A program made the translations under genes and the position numbers. 13,578 bases of DNA, from NCBI RefSeq assembly GCF_938045225.1, contig NZ_CALINL010000042.1, positions 1-13,578 on the forward strand. Reading direction: 5' to 3'. The DNA comes from an uncultured Campylobacter sp. GTDB lineage: Bacteria > Campylobacterota > Campylobacteria > Campylobacterales > Campylobacteraceae. Below, piece by piece: positions 1 through 5,898 of this stretch. Numbering within the stretch: the stretch's first letter is position 1; the number at the start of each line of letters is the position of its first letter. The notes under the pieces are model-generated. The model was not told the DNA's origin. It did no database searches and saw only the letters and a program-made list of their open reading frames with translations.

Positions 1-89
1 ATTTTACTAAAGATAATAGATGATAATAGAGAATCCGCTTAAGTTCCGTTGAGCCTTATTAAATTGGAATTTTATATTCAAAGGTCTTT

Positions 90-188
90 ATGCCTAAAAT
101 GATTTATCTACAAAGCCCAATAGAACAAAAAATAAAGAAAAGAAAAATAAAACAAGCATCGAAAATTTGCAAAAAAGAATGGGATTAA
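90..188 (+). CDS. possible 32-residue basic peptide, unrecognised
   Basis: A short ORF runs from ATG at 90 to TAA at 186-188 and starts MPKMIYLQSPIEQKIKKRK. An AAAGG stretch at 80-84 lies 5 bases before the ATG and could be its ribosome binding site. About a third of its residues are Lys or Arg and I see no known fold. It is the only ORF I found in the 370 bases before the terminase. A small terminase subunit often sits in that position, but this peptide is far too short to be a complete one. It could equally be chance coding in A-rich DNA. Confidence 0.2.
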   Translation: MPKMIYLQSPIEQKIKKRKIKQASKICKKEWD

Positions 189-197
189 TTAGGAAAT

Positions 198-243
198 AAA
201 TGGTGCGCTCGAAGGAATTCATATTGTTAAGATAGCGCCATTT
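198..243. repeat. imperfect inverted repeat
   Basis: AAATGGTGCGCT at 198-209 pairs with AGCGCCATTT at 234-243, giving a 10-bp stem with a two-base bulge and a 24-base loop. No U-run follows on either strand, so it is not a clear terminator. It may be the end of an upstream transcript or a protein-binding site. Confidence 0.35.
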
Positions 244-251
244 AATACAGC

Positions 252-297
252 ATATTTTATATCTTAAGATTTTAAAATATCCGTAAAAATATCCGTT
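252..297. promoter_or_regulatory. nested palindrome and direct repeat, candidate operator before the terminase
   Basis: ATCTTAAGAT at 261-270 is a perfect 10-bp palindrome. ATATTTTA at 252-259 and TAAAATAT at 273-280 flank it as inverted arms. A direct repeat of AAAATATCCG follows (about 274-283 and 286-295). It lies directly upstream of the terminase promoter, where a phage repressor or late activator would be expected to bind. The regulator is not in this window. Confidence 0.4.
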
Positions 298-366
298 TGT
301 TTTTTTATTATGTATTTTTTATAAAATTTAGGACAATCTATGTTACCTTTTTAAGCAAAAAGGATA
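297..366 (+). promoter_or_regulatory. terminase promoter and ribosome binding site
   Basis: TATAAAAT at 320-327 sits behind a T-rich stretch (about 297-319), the usual form of a Campylobacter sigma-70 promoter without a strong -35 box. Transcription would start near 334 and give a leader of about 37 bases. AAAAAGGA at 357-364 precedes the ATG at 371 at normal distance. Confidence 0.5.
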
Positions 367-370
367 CTAA

Positions 371-1930
371 ATGAATCTATCTCCTGAGCTATACCTCAAA
401 TTTGCCAAAGACGTCGAACCTGAAATTTTTGAAAACAAGACGCCTAAATTTCACCTCGAAATTATCCGCTTTATCGACGGCGACGGACAATACAAGGCCG
501 TGGCAGTTTTTCGCGGCGCCGGCAAGACCACCCTACTAAATAAAATTTATGTATTAAGCCGCCTTTATTTCGCCGCCGAGCCTTTTATCATGATCGTTTC
601 GGCCAACGAAGACAAGGCTACGGCGTTTCTGGAGGCCATCAAAGGCAGTATCGACAAAGCGGCCGCTAAAGGTTACGCCATAGCCCGCGGTAAGGCTTGG
701 AATAAAGGGTTTATCGAGGTTATTATAAATCAAGGCATGAAGGATGAAGGCGGCAAAAGTATAGAGAAAAAATGCTACGTCGTCTCTCTCTCGGCCGGGC
801 AAGATCCTCGCGGTATGAATATCGACAACATGCGCCCTACGCTACTAATCATAGACGACCTGGAGAGTAAAGTCGGTAGATACCCTATCGATTCAAACGC
901 TAACCGCCAAAAGCTTCGCAGCTGGTTTTATGCCGACTTGCTCCCTACTCTGCATCCTACGCGCGGCAAGGCCGTGATACTGGGAACTATACTGCACGAA
1001 GACAGCATCCTAAACAATATCGTAAACAACACCGAGGAAATGGACGCCAAACAAGACTGGGTTTACATAAAAATCCCTATCATCAGAAACGGCGCCAGCT
1101 CATGGCCGTCTCGCTTTTCGATGGATAAAATCAAAAAAATACAAAGCACCCTAGTCTCAAAAGGGCTAGCTAACGAATTTTATCAAGAGTATATGTGCGC
1201 CGCAATAGACCCGCAAAAGGCCATCTTTAAGCGCGAATATTTCAGGTACTTTAAGGGGGTGGAGTATAGGGCGGACGAACCTTTTACGACCGTGACCGTA
1301 ACCGACGGGGTAAACAAACAAGAGCTAAAAATCAGACGAGCAAATAAAATAGAGCTAGAAAGCGGAGAGAAAATCTGGCTAAAAGAGTGTCAAATTTATA
1401 CCGTGGCCGACATATCAAGCGGGAAAGGTAGGGACCAGACCGCCTATGTTACCTTTGCGATAGATAGGCAAAACAAGCTTTTTATCATCGACATCACGAG
1501 TGGATACTTTACGCCGTTTGAGCGAAGCCTACGAATAATCGAAATTTACCTTACCTTTAATCCAGCGCGCATCGGCATAGAAAAGGCCGGCATGCAAAAC
1601 GACTTTTTCTACACGATCGACACTATTCAAAAACTAACGGGCGTAAATTTGCCGATAGATCCGCTCAGCCACGGCGGCAACTCTAAAAACAAACGCATTT
1701 CAAATTTAGAGCCCTACTACCGCACAAGACAAATTTACCATAATGCAAATTTAAGCGCCACCGACGAACTAGAGGCACAGCTGCTGGGGTTTGACCCGGA
1801 GACAGAGAGCAAGAGCGACGATATCATGGACGCGGCAGCATATATCTTGCAATACATCGCAGGGCGATTTTTTGACGAGAGCTATGATGAAATTTACGAT
1901 GATTACGTGGAAGAGGAGAGCTGGGCGTAA
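371..1930 (+). CDS. terL: phage terminase large subunit (ATPase-nuclease)
   Basis: This is the 519-residue motor that pumps phage DNA into the prohead and cuts concatemers. The N-terminal ATPase shows a Walker A loop FRGAGKTT at residues 47-54 (Lys52), a Walker B strand LLIIDD at 158-163 with a likely catalytic Glu at 165, and a coupling motif ILGT at 203-206. NEFYQEY at 268-274 is typical of the region joining the two domains. The C-terminal RNase H-like nuclease has candidate metal ligands Asp347 (VADISSGKGRDQTA), Glu404 (IGIEKAGMQ) and Asp483, Asp484 and Asp487 (KSDDIMDAAAY). All catalytic motifs are present and the length is normal, so it looks intact. The C-terminus is very acidic. No small subunit, portal or protease gene adjoins it here, which is unusual for a complete packaging module. 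The ATG at 371 has a good ribosome binding site. Confidence 0.9.
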   Translation: MNLSPELYLKFAKDVEPEIFENKTPKFHLEIIRFIDGDGQYKAVAVFRGAGKTTLLNKIYVLSRLYFAAEPFIMIVSANEDKATAFLEAIKGSIDKAAAKGYAIARGKAWNKGFIEVIINQGMKDEGGKSIEKKCYVVSLSAGQDPRGMNIDNMRPTLLIIDDLESKVGRYPIDSNANRQKLRSWFYADLLPTLHPTRGKAVILGTILHEDSILNNIVNNTEEMDAKQDWVYIKIPIIRNGASSWPSRFSMDKIKKIQSTLVSKGLANEFYQEYMCAAIDPQKAIFKREYFRYFKGVEYRADEPFTTVTVTDGVNKQELKIRRANKIELESGEKIWLKECQIYTVADISSGKGRDQTAYVTFAIDRQNKLFIIDITSGYFTPFERSLRIIEIYLTFNPARIGIEKAGMQNDFFYTIDTIQKLTGVNLPIDPLSHGGNSKNKRISNLEPYYRTRQIYHNANLSATDELEAQLLGFDPETESKSDDIMDAAAYILQYIAGRFFDESYDEIYDDYVEEESWA

Positions 1931-2104
1931 GGCCAAACCGAGCACGGCGGGGAGCGGCGGCCGCAAGCCCCAACGCTGGCGCGCCCGAGGGGACAGCTCA
2001 CAAAAAGACAAAGTTTTTATATGAACATCGGCCAAATTAGATAAAAAGTGCTATTTTTAGGACTTTTTAAGCGGAGTTATAAGTAAATTTTATAAAGAAA
2101 AAGT

Positions 2105-2144
2105 TTGAAATTTTTTGAAATTTTAAGGGTGACGGTAGTATTGT
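2105..2144 (+). promoter_or_regulatory. possible promoter reading into the stem-loop region
   Basis: TTGAAA occurs at 2105-2110 and again at 2115-2120. The second copy is 18 bases before TATTGT at 2139-2144, an acceptable -35/-10 pair. A transcript would start near 2151, just before the inner stem of the predicted hairpin. The boxes are imperfect. Confidence 0.3.
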
Positions 2145-2220
2145 AGTGCGCAGGGCGAGTGGGTTCATAGCCCCCCCCCTATAACATCTAAATTTACCCG
2201 CTCGCTCCGATCGACTGCCG
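2133..2220 (+). ncRNA. candidate structured RNA (two-part stem-loop with C9 loop)
   Basis: GCGAGTGGGT at 2155-2164 pairs over ten positions with ACCCGCTCGC at 2196-2205 (one G-U wobble). CGGTAGT at 2133-2139 pairs with ACTGCCG at 2214-2220 (one wobble) as an outer stem, separated from the inner one by internal loops. The 31-base loop contains nine C residues at 2171-2179. The wobbles are compatible with pairing in RNA from the + strand. No RNA family is recognised. It could be a leader element, an independent small RNA linked to the HEPN gene downstream, or a chance fold. Confidence 0.35.
2171..2179. repeat. C9 homopolymer tract
   Basis: Nine consecutive C bases. G/C runs of eight or more are length-variable in Campylobacter and often phase-vary genes or promoters. 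This one is not in an ORF I can support and lies in the loop of the predicted hairpin. Confidence 0.85.
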
Positions 2221-2271
2221 CCAGCCTGCCAGCCACGGCGCCGCAAAGCTTAAAAAATAAAACTAACCTAC

Positions 2272-2516
2272 CCGAGCAAAAGCCGCTCTAACCTTAAACC
2301 AAATCGCCGTTTTTCGCCCAAATTTAGCTAAATTTGCCCGCCCTAACCTTAAGCCGCTTTTCTTTACCGTACGCAAATGCCCTATTTTAGGCACTCTTTA
2401 AAAAGTAGTATTGAAAAGTATTCTTTTCGTTACTAAATTTCCAACCCGCTTTTTGCAGATTTTCGGCTCACGAACCTTAAGCCGTTTTTGAGCAAAAGCC
2501 GCCCGAGCAAACCGCC
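2272..2516. repeat. cluster of short degenerate direct repeats
   Basis: GAGCAAAAGCCGC occurs at 2274-2286 and 2490-2502. AACCTTAAGCCG occurs at 2345-2356 and 2473-2484, with a variant AACCTTAAACC at 2290-2300. The order and spacing are irregular and there are no unique spacers of constant length, so this is not a CRISPR array. It looks like decayed dispersed intergenic repeats. Confidence 0.6.
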
Positions 2517-2791
2517 GCGTCCGCCTATTTTCTCGCCAACTCCGCAAAAACATCAAAAACGGGCTGGGTTTGGCCTCCAAAACCCGCGCACTCGCCCCGC
2601 CCCGACAGAATATCTCACTATTTGTTCCGGCTGTTTTGCGCGTTCGCGTTTGCGCCGTCGCCGTAGGAGAAAATGCCAAGCCGCGCCCCGTCGCCGCATC
2701 GCTTGTTGTTTGTACCGCCCCACACTCGCCCTCGCATCGCTTGGCCCATTTAATAATCTGCATGCACGACCGAGCTTAAGCAAATTTTGGC

Positions 2792-2817
2792 TAAAATCGC
2801 GCAAATTGCATAAAGGG
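2792..2817 (+). promoter_or_regulatory. promoter and ribosome binding site of the HEPN gene
   Basis: TAAAAT at 2792-2797 is a good -10 box behind a T-rich TTTTGGC. AAAGGG at 2812-2817 is 6 bases before the ATG at 2824. The leader would be only about 20 bases, so the HEPN gene could be expressed separately from the RNA region upstream. Confidence 0.4.
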
Positions 2818-2823
2818 CTGTAG

Positions 2824-3396
2824 ATGAACCAAGATGAACTCGAGGCGATATTCTCTAAAGACAGACTAGCCGGATACTCCAGCGCTGACGAGCATAGGGC
2901 AAATTTCTTGCTTATCCGCGAGCTAGCGCCAAAGCTGGGCATCATCGAGATCGCGACTAGAAACAGGGTCGCGCAGATTTTGGACATCAACGACGGCGCG
3001 TTTATCTCTCATCAGACCTTCGGCTACTGGGCGCAGCTCATCAACCGCCGTAGCATTCATAACCTGATTTTAGATCTTAGAGGCGTAGATTTTCGCAAAT
3101 ACTCAAAGACAAATAGAAAAACCAAGCTAAGAAATTTTTACAAAGTCAGGATATGCCTCGATCTTTTGGTTTCAATTAGAAACCGCGCTTTTCACTTTGA
3201 AAATTTATATAAAACCAACGATGGCAAACCTCGCGTGAGCACGCTAAGAAACGGGGAAGTGACAGGCATAATGCCGCAAAATTTGAGTATCTTTTTAGAC
3301 GATATTATGGGATGTTTTCATGAGGATTTAATAGGATATTTAAACGAGAGCGGCGAGAAAGAGAAGCTCTCGCCTTTAACTTCGGACTCATTATAG
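2824..3396 (+). CDS. Abi_2-like HEPN-domain protein, probable RNase of abortive-infection type
   Basis: A 190-residue protein with two marks of the Abi_2 (AbiD/AbiF-like) HEPN group. One is an early helix EIATRNRVAQIL at 42-53, followed by TFGYWAQLI at 65-73. The other is a late RNxxxH motif at 119-124 (Arg119, Asn120, His124) inside VSIRNRAFHFEN. HEPN proteins use that Arg-x4-6-His motif to cut RNA; in Abi systems this stops growth of an infected cell. The length suits a single-domain Abi_2 protein, slightly on the short side. It is convergent with the LPD38-like gene, with only 31 bases between them and no obvious terminator. No protein antitoxin is adjacent. The long gene-less leader raises the possibility of an RNA partner. 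The family call rests on motif recognition; RNase activity is inferred. Confidence 0.7.
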   Translation: MNQDELEAIFSKDRLAGYSSADEHRANFLLIRELAPKLGIIEIATRNRVAQILDINDGAFISHQTFGYWAQLINRRSIHNLILDLRGVDFRKYSKTNRKTKLRNFYKVRICLDLLVSIRNRAFHFENLYKTNDGKPRVSTLRNGEVTGIMPQNLSIFLDDIMGCFHEDLIGYLNESGEKEKLSPLTSDSL

Positions 3397-3427
3397 CTCA
3401 AATTTCTAAAAAAGTAAAGAAAATCGA

Positions 3428-5716
3428 TCACTCCCCAAACTTAAATTTAAAGCTTCCAAAAGCCCCGCCGCCCTGCTTACCTTGCTTTAGCAGCTCGATA
3501 TCCAGCTTCACGCCGTCTGCGCTCGCGGCGTTTTTTATGCGCTTAAATTTAGCCTCCGCGCGCTCCTTAGCCTCGCGCAGATCCGCGACGCTTAGCTTTG
3601 CGATTTTATCGTTATGAGCTTTAGCCTTTGCGACTTTTTCCTCGTCTTTGGAGTCGGGGATTTTGACCGGCACGAACTGCTCGTACTCCTTGCGGGCCTT
3701 TTTTAGCTCCTTGCCGTACTCTTTTTCTTTGTTAAACCTTCTTACGCCCACGCCCCTTGCCATTATCCCGCCGTATCCTAGATCGTCTTTGTTGTAGTCT
3801 TTAGGCGCGACGTCTAACCCCGTGACATCAGCCGTTGCCTGCGCGCCCAGCTGCTGGCCGTAGCGGCCCAGCGGAGAGATCGGCGGGAAGTAGCTTTTGG
3901 TTAGCTCGAGCATTCTTTTGGTTATCTTTTCGGCGGCCGAGTCTTCTTCGCCCTCTATCTTATATCCTAGCGTACTTTTGCCGCTTGCTATGTTTATGGC
4001 GCCGCCGACGAAGCCTCCGTTAAACTCTAGCTTGTCAAATCCGTCAAACCTAAAGCCCGGCACCAAACGCCCGGAGTTAAAATACCAGTCCGTATTCCCT
4101 ACCCTCATCCAACTTTTTACGCCCACCAGGTTTGGCAGTGCGCCGCTCTCGGCCCACTCAGGCTTTGCTAGGTTGTCTTGCTCGTTGTCCGCGCCCAGCC
4201 ATGCGCTGCCTCCGCCGTAGGCTAGCACGGCTTGCATCATCAAAAATCTATCCGGACGCTTTAGCGCAGCCTTTACGACCATCGGAGTCGATTTTACGGC
4301 ATAGTGGAGAAACGGCTGCACTCCGCTTTTATCCAGCAGTTTTAGCGTGCCGTTAAAGTGAGTAGAGTAGTCCACGTAACTATACTGCGCGTCTTTCATC
4401 GCTGCCTTTAGCTCGTCCGCGCTAAATTTGCTAAAGTCGTTTACGTCAAAGCCCTTGTCTTTAGCGATCAGCTCTAAATTTTTCTTAAACCTCGCGATCT
4501 TAAATACCTTATCCTCCATCGAGTATAGATATCTGGCCTTGTCGCCCAGATAGCTACCCTCGGCCATATACGCGTTTTTTAGCGCCTTTGTTAGGATGTT
4601 TCCGCCGGCATCTCTTTGTAGCGGACGCACCAGCCCCTCAAGGTCGCTTAGGTGGCTATCGAGTCCTAGCGAGTTGGCTAAATTTTCCCATTTTTTAAAG
4701 CTCTCGCTGCGTCCTATCCACGCAGCCGTAGTCTTGACCGTCTCGGCAAAATCCCCGTGCAAAAACGCAAGAGCCATATTTGAGCCGAAGTTGTATAAGT
4801 GAGTAAAAGGATTTTTAACCGTCACGTTTACCTTGATGTGATCGATCAGCTTGTAGTATGAGCCGTTAAATTTCGCCATCTCGCGCCCTAGCATCTCAGC
4901 CTCGGCTAGAGCGTTTGCGACGTCTTCAGGCACGTATTTGCCTGCAAGCGCTCCGTATTTTTTTATACCGCCGCCCGCGCTTTCGTCGCTTATCCTTACC
5001 CATTTTAGCCCCTCAGCCCCCTCAGGTGGCGCGTCTTTAGCAAATTTATCCGCAAAAAGCTTTAGGGTTTGAGCCTTAAGCAGCTGCTTTTTTTGCTCTA
5101 GGATCGTATTTGTGACCGCAAAGGCCGCATCGTCCTCTATCTCGCGCAGTTGCTTTTGCTCCCAGCTCATCTGCTTTCTAGCAAAAAACTTGCTTTGTCT
5201 AAGCGCCTTTGCGATACGGCTATTTTCTTTGGCTTCGTCTAGGTGCTTTTTGTAGTAGTGTTTTACATAGTCTTTGATGACGTTTTTTGACTCTAGCGCC
5301 CCGGCATCCACCAGGGCCTGCGCTCCGTCATCTATAGTCTTGCGCACTTTTTCGTATAGCGGCCTGACGTGCTCCGGTAGCTCGCTAGCATCCGTCTCGC
5401 CGTCTAGCGCCTTAAACATCGCCTTTCTATTACCCAGGCTGAGCTTTCCGAGGTACTCCTTAAACTGCCCCGCTTGCGTATATATCGCCGCAGTGGCTCT
5501 GTGGTATTCGCCAAGCAGTTCGTCGATCTCTTTGGCGTGACCCCTGACGTCTAGCAGCTCGCCTGCAAACGGGATATTTTCATCGGCCCACTTTGCGGCC
5601 TCGTCTAGCTTTTCGCTCGCCTTTTCAAATGTGCTATCAACCTTTAGCGCCCAGCGATCGAGCAGCTTCCCCGATCTTTCTTGGATCTGTTTTAGTGGAC
5701 ATTTGTCATTACTCAT
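3428..5716 (-). CDS. large polyvalent protein, LPD38-like
   Basis: A 762-residue protein. I chose ATG at 5716 (MSNDKCPLKQ) because GGAG at 5724-5727 lies 7 bases upstream. A TTG at 5824 would extend the frame through a hairpin-rich spacer and has no comparable ribosome binding site. Residues 1-230 are charged and helical, probably coiled coil. The core from about 290 to 660 resembles LPD38 of phage polyvalent proteins: KVNVTVKNPFTHLYNFGSN at 295-313, a small hydrophobic patch at 491-508 (MMQAVLAYGGGSAWLG), and FPPISPLGRYG at 610-620. The end (660-740) is again a charged coiled coil followed by a Gly/Phe-rich tip. The function of LPD38 is not established; such proteins are thought to be packaged in virions and delivered with the DNA. 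It follows the 1201-residue gene by 152 bp on the same strand and is probably co-transcribed. Confidence 0.75.
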   Translation of the reverse strand: MSNDKCPLKQIQERSGKLLDRWALKVDSTFEKASEKLDEAAKWADENIPFAGELLDVRGHAKEIDELLGEYHRATAAIYTQAGQFKEYLGKLSLGNRKAMFKALDGETDASELPEHVRPLYEKVRKTIDDGAQALVDAGALESKNVIKDYVKHYYKKHLDEAKENSRIAKALRQSKFFARKQMSWEQKQLREIEDDAAFAVTNTILEQKKQLLKAQTLKLFADKFAKDAPPEGAEGLKWVRISDESAGGGIKKYGALAGKYVPEDVANALAEAEMLGREMAKFNGSYYKLIDHIKVNVTVKNPFTHLYNFGSNMALAFLHGDFAETVKTTAAWIGRSESFKKWENLANSLGLDSHLSDLEGLVRPLQRDAGGNILTKALKNAYMAEGSYLGDKARYLYSMEDKVFKIARFKKNLELIAKDKGFDVNDFSKFSADELKAAMKDAQYSYVDYSTHFNGTLKLLDKSGVQPFLHYAVKSTPMVVKAALKRPDRFLMMQAVLAYGGGSAWLGADNEQDNLAKPEWAESGALPNLVGVKSWMRVGNTDWYFNSGRLVPGFRFDGFDKLEFNGGFVGGAINIASGKSTLGYKIEGEEDSAAEKITKRMLELTKSYFPPISPLGRYGQQLGAQATADVTGLDVAPKDYNKDDLGYGGIMARGVGVRRFNKEKEYGKELKKARKEYEQFVPVKIPDSKDEEKVAKAKAHNDKIAKLSVADLREAKERAEAKFKRIKNAASADGVKLDIELLKQGKQGGGAFGSFKFKFGE

Positions 5717-5898
5717 TTTTTTACTCCGCAGACGAGCAAAGCCCGTCTTTGCGGGCAAGGCTTGGCGCCCTGCACCCGCACTCTTCGTAGCGTAGTCTCG
5801 TTGCGAGTGCCACGCACGAAGCAAAAGCCCTACCTTACGGCGGGGACCCTTTTACTTTGCAGACGAACTTAGCACAAGCTTAGTCCGTCTTTTATATT
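5717..5898 (-). other. hairpin-rich inter-cistronic spacer
   Basis: A hairpin made of GACGAACTTAGC (5862-5873) and GCTTAGTCCGTC (5878-5889) overlaps the stop codon of the 1201-residue gene. A second hairpin, GACGAGC (5731-5737) with GCCCGTC (5741-5747), lies just before the next gene's ribosome binding site and competes with GCCCG/CGGGC (5741-5745, 5752-5756). Read on the minus strand, both are followed by a GTCTGC..AGTAAAA sequence, so they are copies of one element. Between them GCACTC/GAGTGC (5778-5783, 5805-5810) and CTTCGT/ACGAAG (5783-5788, 5816-5821) interleave like an H-type pseudoknot. There is no U-run, so these are not intrinsic terminators. Confidence 0.5.

Larger units (their letters stand above)
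1931..2823. other. gene-less stretch of about 890 bp between terminase and HEPN gene
   Basis: I find no convincing protein gene here on either strand. The few open frames are Arg/Pro-rich translations of GC-rich DNA with unlikely codon use. The composition is patchy: GC-rich at 1931-1990, AT-rich at 2000-2130, then GC-rich again to about 2760. The stretch holds a possible promoter, a stem-loop with a C9 run, short dispersed repeats and the HEPN gene promoter. CGCATCGCTTG is also repeated at 2695-2705 and 2733-2743. GAGCTG (1918-1923) with CAGCTC (1994-1999), and GGGCG (1923-1927) with CGCCC (1982-1986), could fold the end of the terminase transcript. Confidence 0.6.

Noticed and set aside
554..802. 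82-residue minus-strand ORF inside the terminase gene
   Set aside because: It lies antisense to a well-supported gene with conserved motifs and has no ribosome binding site or recognisable features.
1791..2024. 77-residue + strand ORF overlapping the terminase end
   Set aside because: It overlaps the terminase nuclease domain in another frame and continues as Arg/Gly-rich translation of GC-rich DNA.
2043..2068. AAAAAGT/ACTTTTT hairpin as terminase terminator
   Set aside because: The stem is only A/T-rich with a 12-base loop, too weak to call a terminator.
2272..2516. Possible CRISPR array
   Set aside because: Repeats are short, degenerate and irregularly spaced, with no constant-length spacers and no cas genes.
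2398..2990. Several ORFs on both strands between 2398 and 2990
   Set aside because: They overlap one another and the HEPN gene and are Arg/Pro/Ala-rich; the composition is that of GC-rich non-coding DNA.
5717..5824. Extension of the LPD38-like protein to a TTG at 5824
   Set aside because: The extra 36 codons cover hairpin elements, and the ATG at 5716 has a well-placed GGAG.
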